NCBI GenBank assembly: GCA_029259715.1
Contig: JAJDEP010000017.1
Location: forward strand, 62,001 to 126,000
Direction of reading: 5' to 3'
Source: Planctomycetota bacterium
GTDB taxonomy: Bacteria > Planctomycetota > B15-G4
Length of the DNA stretch: 64,000 nucleotides
Positions 1 through 8,248 of the stretch are shown one piece after another. Numbering within the stretch: position 1 is the stretch's first letter; each line of letters starts with the position of its first letter. Made by a program: the position numbers and the translations under genes. The notes beneath the pieces were generated by a model. That model ran no database searches. It had not been told where the DNA came from and worked only from the letters and a program-made list of their open reading frames with translations.

Positions 1-2
1 AG

Positions 3-2120
3 CTCCAGCAAGGCCAGAACGCCCTCGCGAGCGGGGACGCCCAGCGCGCGCTGACCCACTTCGAGGACGCGCTCACCATGGTGCGCAGCAGCCCCGACAT
101 CTCCCCCGGCTCGCCCCTCGAGTCCGAGATCGCCGGCCTGGTCATGCAGGCCAAGGCCGCTGTCATGGACCAGGAGCAGCGGCGTGACGCCGAGCTGCTC
201 GGCCGGGCCATGGATCTGCAACAGCAGTACGACCGCGCCGATTCCCAGCGCGACGGCCTGCGGGTCGAGCACCTGCGCCGCCTCGCCAACGACCACTTCC
301 TGCGCAACGAGTACGCCGCCGCCGAGGAGGCCCTCGAGGAAGCCCTGCGCGTGGCGCCCGACGACGCCGAGGCCCTGGCCCTGTGGCGCGTCGCCAACCG
401 CGCCCGCCATGACGCCGCGGCCACCGTCACGCGTCGCGACTACCAGCGCGAGTGGCGCGGCACCTTCGACGACATGGAAGCGGACATGCGCCCGCAGTCC
501 GACCTGATGACCTACCCCGACGCCGATCGCTGGGCCGAGATCTCGGCGCGCGGCGGCAAGAGCCTGGGCGGCCCGTCCGGCAGCCGCACGCTCACCGACA
601 CCGAGGTCGCCGACGAGCTGTCGCGTGTGCGCATCCCCGTCAGCTTCGAGGACGTCACCCTCAGCGAGGTCGTCGATCACCTGGCCCAGGTCGCCGGCGT
701 GAACATCGTCGTCTCGCCCGACGCCCAGGACGAAGCCGACAGCATGGACCCGTACAACCTGCAGGACCGGGCCAACCAGCCCATCGACCGCATCCTGCGG
801 ATCCTGCTCGAGGACCTGTCCAACCCGCCGCTGACCTACACCATCCGCGATGGCGTCGTGCACGTGATCACCAACGACGAGGCCCGCAGCGACTACGTCC
901 TCGACATCTACGACATCCGCGACCTGACCGTCACCCCCACCGACTACAAGAGCAACGACTTCAACCTGCTGCCCTCGGGCACCGACGTCGACAGCTTCCG
1001 TGACGGCGTCGAGGACGAGGAGCCGATCCCGTTCATCGGCGAGGACGCGCTGCAGTCGCTGATCGAGGAGAACATCTCCCCCGACAGCTGGACCGACGAT
1101 CCCGAGCGCACCATCCAGCTGCTGCCCGGCCAGCTCGTCGTGCGCCAGACGCCGGACGTCCACGCCCAGATCAAGTCGCTGCTCACCGATCTGCGCGGCA
1201 ACACCAAGACCCTGGTGCACATCGAGACGCGCTTCATCGAGGTCGAGGACAGCTTCCTCGAGGACATCGGCGTCGACCTGCGCGGCCTCGACGACACCCA
1301 GCTCGAAGACTTCGGTCAGTCGGGCACCGGCTTCGGCACGCTGACCAACCCCTTCGGCATCGGCACGGGCAACGACGCCGGCGCCTTCTACTCGGGGAAC
1401 AACGGCGACCTGAAGATGCGCACCGAGAACCTGTTCGACTTCACCCTCGGTGAGACGGGCACGCTCAACAACCAGGGCGGCCTCTCGATGCAGGCCCTGT
1501 TCCTCGACGACACCAACGTCGCGGCCGTCCTGCGCGCCGTGACCAAGTACGAGAACAGCAACGTCGTCAACGCGCCCTCGCTGACCCTGCGCAGCGGACA
1601 CCGCGGCACTATCGAGGTCGTGACCAACCGCACGTACGTCTACGACTTCGAGCCGGAGATCGCCCAGGCGGCCGTCATCGCCCAGCCCGAGTTGCGCAAC
1701 GTGAAGGAGGGCATCGTCCTCGACGTGCGCGCCGTGGCCAGCTCCGACCGGCGCTTCATCACGCTCGAGATGCGGCCGACCCTGGCCGAGCTCGTGCGCG
1801 ACGCCCAGGGCGACCCGCTGCCCGACCAGCTCGTGAGCCTGGCCACCGGCAACGCGGCCGACGTGACCATCGAGCTGCCCGAGCTGCGTATCCAACGGCT
1901 CCGGACGACCGCCACCGTGCCCGACGGCGCCACGCTCATGCTGGGCGGCCTCAAGAAGTCCGTCGATCAGGACTTCGAGTCCGGCCTGCCCTGGCTCTCC
2001 GACATCCCCATGGTGGGCTTCCTCTTCGACCGGAAGGGTGACTACCAGTCCCGTCGGAAGCTAATCATCCTGTTGAAGGCCTCCCTGATCCTTCCCTCGG
2101 AGGGGGAACCGGGAGCCTGA
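3..2120 (+). CDS. Secretin-like outer-membrane protein with TPR N-terminus (5' end outside window)
   Basis: The frame is open to the window edge and its first codons (LQQGQNALASGDAQRALTHF) already look like a TPR helix pair, so the start lies upstream; the ATG at 78 is internal. N-terminal helices form TPR-like repeats (DDAEALALWRVANRAR). A short N-domain follows (VSFEDVTLSEVVDHL), then a PilQ/GspD-type secretin domain in the C-terminal ~300 residues. Markers are VHIETRFIEVEDSFL, NVVNAPSLTLRSG, VKEGIVLDVRA, ATVPDGATLMLGGL and SDIPMVGFLFDRK. The family forms outer-membrane rings for type II/III/IV systems; here no classical secretion ATPase is adjacent. A paralogue lies at 8249-10750, and an exported TPR gene follows 33 bases downstream. 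Probably an outer-membrane channel subunit; the cargo is unknown. Confidence 0.85.
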   Translation, partial: LQQGQNALASGDAQRALTHFEDALTMVRSSPDISPGSPLESEIAGLVMQAKAAVMDQEQRRDAELLGRAMDLQQQYDRADSQRDGLRVEHLRRLANDHFLRNEYAAAEEALEEALRVAPDDAEALALWRVANRARHDAAATVTRRDYQREWRGTFDDMEADMRPQSDLMTYPDADRWAEISARGGKSLGGPSGSRTLTDTEVADELSRVRIPVSFEDVTLSEVVDHLAQVAGVNIVVSPDAQDEADSMDPYNLQDRANQPIDRILRILLEDLSNPPLTYTIRDGVVHVITNDEARSDYVLDIYDIRDLTVTPTDYKSNDFNLLPSGTDVDSFRDGVEDEEPIPFIGEDALQSLIEENISPDSWTDDPERTIQLLPGQLVVRQTPDVHAQIKSLLTDLRGNTKTLVHIETRFIEVEDSFLEDIGVDLRGLDDTQLEDFGQSGTGFGTLTNPFGIGTGNDAGAFYSGNNGDLKMRTENLFDFTLGETGTLNNQGGLSMQALFLDDTNVAAVLRAVTKYENSNVVNAPSLTLRSGHRGTIEVVTNRTYVYDFEPEIAQAAVIAQPELRNVKEGIVLDVRAVASSDRRFITLEMRPTLAELVRDAQGDPLPDQLVSLATGNAADVTIELPELRIQRLRTTATVPDGATLMLGGLKKSVDQDFESGLPWLSDIPMVGFLFDRKGDYQSRRKLIILLKASLILPSEGEPGA

Positions 2121-2153
2121 CGGCTGCCGCGCTCCCGATCGACGGACGACTTC

Positions 2154-5048
2154 ATGGGTTCACATCGCCGCCCCGGATTCCTCGCCGCTCTGACGTTGGC
2201 CCTGTTGGCACCGGCCACCTCGGCGGCCGCCGCCCCCCGCACGGCCCCCGTTGCCGTCCAGGCCGAGGACGCCGACACCGCCGAGCGGCTCATCTCCGAC
2301 GACGTGAAGTTCGCGGAGAACCTGGCCCGCTACCGCTTCTTCGACCTCGCCACCGATGTCCTCGACAACGTCAAGGGCGAGCAGAGCAGCGACGACGTGC
2401 GCGGCACCATCGCCTTCACCCGCTCGCGGGTGCTGCGGCGGCAGAGCGACACCATGGGCGACGAGAACGAGCGCATCGAGGTGCTGGGCCAGGCCATCGA
2501 CCTGCTGGCCGACTGGGCCAAGCCGGGCAGCCGGCACTCCTACCACCCGCGCAAGGCCGAGGCCCTGCAGGACCTGGGCGAGATGCTCGGACTGCGCGGC
2601 ACGCTCCACTGCCGGGCCGGGCGCAGTCCCCGCGCCGAGGCCGACTTCAAGGCGGCCGACGCGGCCTACTCATCGCTGCGACGTGAGTGCGAGGACCTGG
2701 CCGAGCACCACCGCGACAACGGCGACGACGACCTCGGCGACGAGTTCGAGGAGCGCGCCGCGCTGACGTACTACTTCCGCGGCAAGAACAACCTCGACTG
2801 GGTCCCGTGTGCCTCCGACCGCGAGCTGCGCCTCGAGCAGGCCGCCGATGCCCTGGTCGAGTTCCAGTGGGAGGCGCCGAGCGACTCGCTGCCTTCCCTG
2901 CTCGCCGTGCACTACGAAGGCGTCGCCCGCGAGATGATGGGCGAGACCGAAGAGGCCATCACCCTGCAGGAGACGGTGCTCGAGGACTGCACGCTCATGT
3001 TCTGGGACAACCTCGGGGCCTTCAGCCCCGGCGCCCGGTTGCGCATCGCCAACCTCATGGACCAGACCTGGTGCGCCCTCGCGCGCCTGCGTCTCAAGAC
3101 CGGCGACACGGCGGACGCCCTGGCGCTGGTGGCCGACATGGAGGCCGCCCATGCAGCGGCCCTCGAGCCCGAGGGACAGCCCTACGGCGGCGACGGCCTC
3201 GACGCCATCCTGGCCCTGGCGGGCGAACTGGGCGGCGCCGGCGAGGGTCGCGAACAGAGCCGGCTGATCCAGCTGGTCGCCGAAGAGGGTCGCGGCACCG
3301 CCGCGGGCGCCCAGGCCGGGCGACAGCTCTCCGACATGCTCGAGGCGGGCGGAACCGACGGCTCGGGCGTGAACTCATTCGACGCGAATGCCCTCATCTC
3401 CGCCGCCCAGAGCCTGGCCGAGAAGAACGACCACCGCGGGGCCGCGCACTACTTCCTGCAGGCGGCGGCCGCCGCCCAGGGCTCCGACGGAGACGACGCG
3501 CAGCGCATCGACGCCTGGAAGGGCGCCGCCGTGGCCCTGCAGCGCGACGGACGCGAGCTCGAATCGGCCATCGCCCTCGAGAAGCTCCTCGACGAGGGCC
3601 TCGCGGCCAAGAACGACGAGATCACCGAGCAGGCCGCCACGAAGATGTACGCCGCCTACGACCGGCGCTACCGCGAGACCGGCGACGCCTTCGACAAGGA
3701 CCTGCGCAACCAGGCGGCGGTGCGCATGCAGAAGCTGGGCATCGTCATCGAGATCGTTTACCAGGACGCCCTCGAAAAGTTCAACGACGCCCTGCGCGAG
3801 CGCAGCGTCCAACAGCGCAAGCCCGCCGACAAGCGCAACGAGGACGCCTACCGACGCCTGTTCGCACAGGCCGAGGACCAGTTCTCCTCGGTGCCCGAGA
3901 CCTCCCCCAACTACGAGAAGTCGCTGGTCTACCGCGCCCGGGCGCTGGCCGAGGCCGGCCGCCACGCCGAGGCCCTGCAGCAGTTCGACCTCATGCTCGA
4001 GCGCGCCAAGGACCCGGCCTTCGAGCCCCAGACCACCGACACCCGCAAGCGCCGCGAAGTCGCCCACGCCCAGGCCACCTACCGCAAGGCCGAGCTGATG
4101 CTCGACGAGGCCGTCAACCGTCCCGACGAGGTGCTCAGTCTCATCGCCGGCTTCGAGACGTCGTTCCCCGGCCAGGAGGGATTCTTCGAGCAGGTCAAGT
4201 ACCAGCGCGTCGCCGCCAACGCTCTGCGCGGAGACCCCGAGGCCGCCGACGCCGCGCTCGATGCCCTGCGCGACCTGCGCGAGGACAGCTCCTTCGTCTC
4301 CCTCGGCGCCTACCGCACGGCCCGCGCCTACAAGGACGCCTACGACGAGGTCGCGGACAACGGCGGAACCGCCGACCCCGCCCTGCTCGAGCGGGCCGCC
4401 GAGCTCATGTGGGAGCACTGCCAGACCGCGGGCCGGAAGGTCCTCGGCAACTACCAGGTCGCCGGCGAGTGGTTCGCCCGGGTCAAGCGCCACGAGGACG
4501 CCGAGACCGTCTTCGCCGCGGCCGAGGCGACCTTCTCGGGCCAGCCCAACGTCCCCGAGTCGGTGCTCGACCAGGCCCGCATCGGACTCGGCGAGGCCCT
4601 CAACGCCCAGCACGAGTTCGGCACGGCCAGCCGCCTGTGGCGCGACCTGCACGCCCGCAACGCCCGCGACCCGGTCGTCCTGCGCGGCGCCGCCCGGTGC
4701 TACGGCGGATGGCTCGAGCGCGAGGAGGACGGCAGCCTGCGCGAGATCGGCGGCAGCGGCGAATACAACGAGGCCACCTCCCTGTGGTCGGAGCTCAAGA
4801 AGGGCAGCGACTTCAGCGCCAAGTATCACGAGATCTGGTGGGAGGCCAAGTTCGGCGCCGTCTACTCGCTCTACCGGCAGGGACAGAAGGACGCGGCGCA
4901 GCAGGAGATCGCGCGCAAGGTGCTCAACAACCAGCGCACGATCACGCCCGGCTACGACAAGGACACGATGGACAGCCTCGAGGAGGAGCACCGCTTCGAG
5001 CCCTACTTCCATCTGATGTTCCGCTACCTCGATCGGAACCTGCCATGA
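2154..5048 (+). CDS. Large exported TPR protein
   Basis: A 964-residue protein with an N-terminal signal peptide (hydrophobic LAALTLALLAPATSAAAA). The rest is alpha-helical TPR-like sequence throughout, for example SLVYRARALAEAGRHAEAL and ADALVEFQWE. No enzymatic motif is visible. TPR arrays usually scaffold protein complexes; after export this one would act in the periplasm. It sits 33 bases after the first secretin gene and overlaps the possible early start of the next TPR gene, so it probably belongs to the secretin/ExbBD locus. The ATG at 2154 is chosen because the signal peptide begins there; no strong Shine-Dalgarno sequence is present. Confidence 0.85.
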   Translation: MGSHRRPGFLAALTLALLAPATSAAAAPRTAPVAVQAEDADTAERLISDDVKFAENLARYRFFDLATDVLDNVKGEQSSDDVRGTIAFTRSRVLRRQSDTMGDENERIEVLGQAIDLLADWAKPGSRHSYHPRKAEALQDLGEMLGLRGTLHCRAGRSPRAEADFKAADAAYSSLRRECEDLAEHHRDNGDDDLGDEFEERAALTYYFRGKNNLDWVPCASDRELRLEQAADALVEFQWEAPSDSLPSLLAVHYEGVAREMMGETEEAITLQETVLEDCTLMFWDNLGAFSPGARLRIANLMDQTWCALARLRLKTGDTADALALVADMEAAHAAALEPEGQPYGGDGLDAILALAGELGGAGEGREQSRLIQLVAEEGRGTAAGAQAGRQLSDMLEAGGTDGSGVNSFDANALISAAQSLAEKNDHRGAAHYFLQAAAAAQGSDGDDAQRIDAWKGAAVALQRDGRELESAIALEKLLDEGLAAKNDEITEQAATKMYAAYDRRYRETGDAFDKDLRNQAAVRMQKLGIVIEIVYQDALEKFNDALRERSVQQRKPADKRNEDAYRRLFAQAEDQFSSVPETSPNYEKSLVYRARALAEAGRHAEALQQFDLMLERAKDPAFEPQTTDTRKRREVAHAQATYRKAELMLDEAVNRPDEVLSLIAGFETSFPGQEGFFEQVKYQRVAANALRGDPEAADAALDALRDLREDSSFVSLGAYRTARAYKDAYDEVADNGGTADPALLERAAELMWEHCQTAGRKVLGNYQVAGEWFARVKRHEDAETVFAAAEATFSGQPNVPESVLDQARIGLGEALNAQHEFGTASRLWRDLHARNARDPVVLRGAARCYGGWLEREEDGSLREIGGSGEYNEATSLWSELKKGSDFSAKYHEIWWEAKFGAVYSLYRQGQKDAAQQEIARKVLNNQRTITPGYDKDTMDSLEEEHRFEPYFHLMFRYLDRNLP

Positions 5049-5083
5049 GGGCCGCGACGCTCCCCCACGGCACCGCGGCGCGT

Positions 5084-5112
5084 TTGATCGCCACCGGGAG
5101 CCGCCCTAGAAT
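5084..5112 (+). promoter_or_regulatory. Sigma-70-type promoter (TTGATC-N17-TAGAAT)
   Basis: TTGATC at 5084-5089 and TAGAAT at 5107-5112 are separated by exactly 17 bases. It would start transcription near 5119, about 25 bases before the GTG at 5144, which has a GGAG ribosome site at 5134-5137. This argues for an internal promoter at the TPR/ExbB part of the locus and against a translation start at the ATG at 5045. Confidence 0.6.
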
Positions 5113-5143
5113 CCCGCTCCTTCGCCCCACCCCGGAGCCTTCG

Positions 5144-6289
5144 GTGACCGTGCGCCGTGTGACGATGGCCCTGCTTTCCGCCGTGCTGGCGTTCGGCGGA
5201 CTGGCCGAGGAGCTCGTGGCCCAGAGCGGCACCGGCCGCGTGCAGTTCTTCAACCGTGACGGAGAGCGCCGCACCGACAGCGGCGTCACCGTGCTCTCCG
5301 AGACACTCGACGAGATCAAGTACGCGCGCAGCAACGGCAGCAACCGCACGCTCAAGACCAACACGGTCATCTCCGTACAGTACGGCGCGGGCACGGCGGC
5401 CTACGACGAAGGCCTCAGCGCGCTGGCCCAGGGGAACACCGAGATCACCAACGCCCTGAGCCTGCTGGTCCGCGCCAGCAAGGAGACCGACCCGCCGTGG
5501 GTCGCGGCCGCCGCCCAACTGGCCGTGGCCGATGCCGAGTCGCGCATCCGCGGCGGCGAGCGCAAGGCCGCCGCGGCCATCGACGCCTTCCTGACCCGCT
5601 TCGTCGACCACCGGCGCACGCCCGAGGCCCTGCTGGCCAAGGCGCGCTATCTGGCGGCCGCCGGCGACCTCAGCGGCGCCGGCCAGGCCATCGCCGCGGT
5701 CAAGGCGTTGGCCCAGGCCAACCGCATCTCCCCCGACTGGAAGCCGCGCTCGAGCCTGGTCTACGGCGAGCTGCTGCTGGCGGCCGAGGACACCCGCCAG
5801 GCCAAGGAGCAGTTTGCCGAGGCCGAACGGGCCGTGGGGCTGGCCGGCGCCGAGGTCACCGAGCGCCCCGATCTCAGCGCCACCCTCGACATTTTGGGCC
5901 TGCAGGCCCGCGTCGGCACCGCCAGCGTCATGCTGGCCGGGGGCGACGTGGCCGGCGCCCGCACCTACTACAACCGCCTCGCCCAGGACGGCAAGGACGA
6001 CCCCGCGGTGGCCATCGCCGCCGCCAACGGCCTCGCCGAGTGCGACTACCGGGCCGGCGGTCGGCTCAAGCAGGCCCAGTACGGATTCGCCAAAGCGGCC
6101 GTCATTGCGGCCGGGGTACCGGACGAACACGCCCGCGCTCTGTACTATCTGGGCCGCTGCGCCTCCGACCTGGGTGCCGACGGGCGCGAGCCCAAGGGCC
6201 CGATCCTGGCGTCCGTGTATTTCAAGGAGGTGCAGGCGCGGTACCCCGACACCAAGTGGGCGCGTCTGGCCCAACAAGCCCAACCCTGA
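5144..6289 (+). CDS. Exported TPR-like protein
   Basis: A 381-residue protein starting at a GTG with GGAG six bases upstream. The signal peptide (MALLSAVLAFGGLAEELVAQ) starts seven residues in. An N-terminal stretch resembles a small beta domain (TGRVQFFNRDG, then KTNTVISVQYG), and the rest is TPR-like helices (AARTYYNRLAQ-type repeats, tail PDEHARALYYLGRCASDLG). An in-frame ATG at 5045 overlaps the previous gene by four bases, but it would place about 30 charged residues before the signal peptide and lies upstream of the -10 box. Likely a periplasmic accessory of the ExbBD/secretin apparatus encoded immediately downstream. Function is inferred from context only. Confidence 0.75.
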   Translation: MTVRRVTMALLSAVLAFGGLAEELVAQSGTGRVQFFNRDGERRTDSGVTVLSETLDEIKYARSNGSNRTLKTNTVISVQYGAGTAAYDEGLSALAQGNTEITNALSLLVRASKETDPPWVAAAAQLAVADAESRIRGGERKAAAAIDAFLTRFVDHRRTPEALLAKARYLAAAGDLSGAGQAIAAVKALAQANRISPDWKPRSSLVYGELLLAAEDTRQAKEQFAEAERAVGLAGAEVTERPDLSATLDILGLQARVGTASVMLAGGDVAGARTYYNRLAQDGKDDPAVAIAAANGLAECDYRAGGRLKQAQYGFAKAAVIAAGVPDEHARALYYLGRCASDLGADGREPKGPILASVYFKEVQARYPDTKWARLAQQAQP

Positions 6290-6341
6290 TCATCGACTCA
6301 ACGTCCCCCGACCAACGACCATTCGCAAAGAGAACGCTTCC

Positions 6342-7067
6342 ATGAAGTCCAAGATCCTCTTGTTCAGTCTTGTGGCGCTGGCGTGCCTGACACCGATGCT
6401 GCTCGCCCAGGACGGTGAAGCGGCCGCGGCCACGGATGCAGCGGGACGTTCGGCCCTCGGCACGTTCATCGATCAGGCCGGCATGATCGGTCTCTTCATC
6501 ATCTTTCTGTCGGTGGTCGCGCTCACGCTCATCACCAAGGAGATCATGGCCGTCCGCAAGGACCAGCTGGCTCCGCCCGAGATCATCGACGAGATCGAGG
6601 CGCTGTTCGAAGCCGGTGAGTTCCAGGAGGCCATCGAGCTGTGCGAGACCGAGCCCTGCTACTTCACCAACGTGGTGGCGGCCGGTCTGCCCAAGCTGAA
6701 CGCATCCTTCGAGGCGATGGAGAAGTCGCTCGAGGAGATGGTGGAAGAGGAGACCATCAAGTTGCACTCGCGGCTGAGCTGGCTCTCGTTCATCGCCGGC
6801 GTCTCCCCCATGCTCGGACTGATGGGTACGGTCAACGGCATGATCGGCGCCTTCAAGGTCATCGCCGAGAGCAAGGGTGCTGCGACGCCCGATCAGATGG
6901 CCGACAACATCTCGTCCGCGCTGATCACGACGCTGCTCGGCCTGATCGTGGCCGTGCCGGTGACGGCGGCCTTCGTGTTCCTGCGTAACCGCGTGGTGTC
7001 CTACTCGCTAGAGATCGCGGCGGTCGTCGAAGACCTGTTCGAGCGCTTCCGCCCGCGCGAAGCCTGA
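6342..7067 (+). CDS. MotA/TolQ/ExbB-family proton channel protein
   Basis: A 241-residue inner-membrane protein. The N-terminal hydrophobic MKSKILLFSLVALACLTPML is followed by an Ala-rich stretch, TM segment LFIIFLSVVALTLI, a cytoplasmic helical domain, and the conserved C-terminal pair of TM helices with the family hallmark SFIAGVSPMLGLMGTVNGMI and ITTLLGLIVAVPVTAAFVFL. The extra N-terminal hydrophobic segment is common in ExbB/TolQ proteins of this type. These channels use the proton gradient to drive work at the outer membrane through an ExbD/TolR partner, and two such partners follow. No TonB or TolA is visible, so the mechanical target may be one of the neighbouring TPR or secretin proteins. 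Confidence 0.93.
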   Translation: MKSKILLFSLVALACLTPMLLAQDGEAAAATDAAGRSALGTFIDQAGMIGLFIIFLSVVALTLITKEIMAVRKDQLAPPEIIDEIEALFEAGEFQEAIELCETEPCYFTNVVAAGLPKLNASFEAMEKSLEEMVEEETIKLHSRLSWLSFIAGVSPMLGLMGTVNGMIGAFKVIAESKGAATPDQMADNISSALITTLLGLIVAVPVTAAFVFLRNRVVSYSLEIAAVVEDLFERFRPREA

Positions 7068-7166
7068 GTTCGGGCGGCCCGGGAGCGGGTCGCCTCCGAG
7101 CGGTTGGGGCCCCCGCCCTCGACCGACGCCGTCACCACTGACCTGACCGAGGACGACTGACCGACC

Positions 7167-7646
7167 ATGGCCCGCAAGCGCGCCACAGGCACCGAAGTCG
7201 CGATGGACATGACGCCGATGATCGACGTCGTGTTCCTGATGATCATCTTCTTCATGATCGTCAGCGACCTCACCCAGCAGGACCTGGCCGAGCTGCAATT
7301 GCCCGTGGCCGACATGGCCGTCAGCGACGAGATGGAAGAGGGCAAGCTGATCGTCAACATCCTCGGCCCGGCGCCCGACAAGCCGGAGCAGAACGGCGAG
7401 ATCGAGATCAAGCGCGAGAACCGCGGCAGCCTCGACAACCCGACCGCCGTGGCGGCGCTGCGTAACTTTCTCGCTCTGGAGGTGCAGAAGGGCGAGATCC
7501 TCGACGGCCTCTCCGAGCGCCCGCTGTTGATCCGCGCCGACACCGAGACCGACTTCAAGCACATCCAGAAGGTCATGCGCATTTGCGGCGAAGAGGGCAT
7601 CCGCATCTACAAGATCGAGCTCGCCGCCGCCGAGAACGAGCAGTAG
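7167..7646 (+). CDS. ExbD/TolR-family protein, first copy
   Basis: A 159-residue protein with the diagnostic start of this family: a short cytoplasmic leader, MDMTPMIDVVFLMIIFFMIV as a single TM helix carrying the proton-path Asp, then a periplasmic domain ending in the FKHIQKVMRICGEEGIRIYK element. It forms the rotor or plug partner of the ExbB-like channel encoded 99 bases upstream. The periplasmic part has an insert (PDKPEQNGEIEIKRENRG) relative to short ExbD proteins. It is followed 18 bases later by a second, divergent ExbD, so the motor is probably heteromeric. Confidence 0.93.
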   Translation: MARKRATGTEVAMDMTPMIDVVFLMIIFFMIVSDLTQQDLAELQLPVADMAVSDEMEEGKLIVNILGPAPDKPEQNGEIEIKRENRGSLDNPTAVAALRNFLALEVQKGEILDGLSERPLLIRADTETDFKHIQKVMRICGEEGIRIYKIELAAAENEQ

Positions 7647-7664
7647 AGAGAGCGACAGCAAACC

Positions 7665-8126
7665 ATGGCACGCAAGAAGGCACAGATCGAAGAGGTGGTC
7701 ATGGAGCTCACGCCCATGATCGATGTCGTGTTCCTGCTGCTGATCTTCTTCATCGTCACGCTGAAGTTCAAAGTGCTCGAGGGCAAGCTGCCGACCTTCC
7801 TGCCCAAGGACGTGGGCGTGAACGCGTCGCCGGTCGACGAGCTGATGGAGAAGGTCGAGATCTACATCACCTCAGGCGGCCAGACCCCGGGACGCAAGCC
7901 CGGCGCGGTCTTCGGCATGACGATCCTGCTGAACAACGTCAAGATGCCCAGCATGACCACCTTCCATTCGCGCCTGGCGAACATGAAGGCCAACACCGCG
8001 GACATGAAGGTGACCCTCTACCCCCAGAAGGGGGTCAACTACGAGCAGGTGGTCAAGGTGGTCGATGAGTGCGTCCGAGCGGAGATCACGGACATCACCT
8101 TCGCCGGCGTGGCGTTCGACGCCTGA
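7665..8126 (+). CDS. ExbD/TolR-family protein, second copy
   Basis: A 153-residue paralogue of the preceding gene. It has the same layout: basic leader, MELTPMIDVVFLLLIFFIVT as TM helix with the conserved Asp, and a periplasmic domain ending YEQVVKVVDECVRAEITDIT. The periplasmic regions of the two copies differ strongly, which suggests different contacts rather than redundancy. The gene is in tight register with its partner and precedes the second secretin gene. Confidence 0.93.
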   Translation: MARKKAQIEEVVMELTPMIDVVFLLLIFFIVTLKFKVLEGKLPTFLPKDVGVNASPVDELMEKVEIYITSGGQTPGRKPGAVFGMTILLNNVKMPSMTTFHSRLANMKANTADMKVTLYPQKGVNYEQVVKVVDECVRAEITDITFAGVAFDA

Positions 8127-8248
8127 CCCATGCTAGTCTCCCGCTCCCTCCGTCGAGATCGCAGCCCCAGGGGCTGCTCCGGGTCCAATCTTTGCAACGG
8201 GCGGCCGGTGGGAACGCAAACAGAAACGAGAAGGATCGAGGGACGGGC

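Noticed and set aside
2687..5044. Long open frame continuous with the TPR gene at 5144, and long antisense frames across 3375-5012, 5024-6283 and 9236-10972
   Set aside because: They are products of strong third-position GC in the real genes on the other frame or strand; their translations are low-complexity Arg/Gly/Val sequence without domains or signals.
5045..5143. ATG at 5045 as start of the TPR gene
   Set aside because: The 33 extra codons include the -35 and -10 boxes and push the signal peptide inside; the GTG at 5144 has a good ribosome site.
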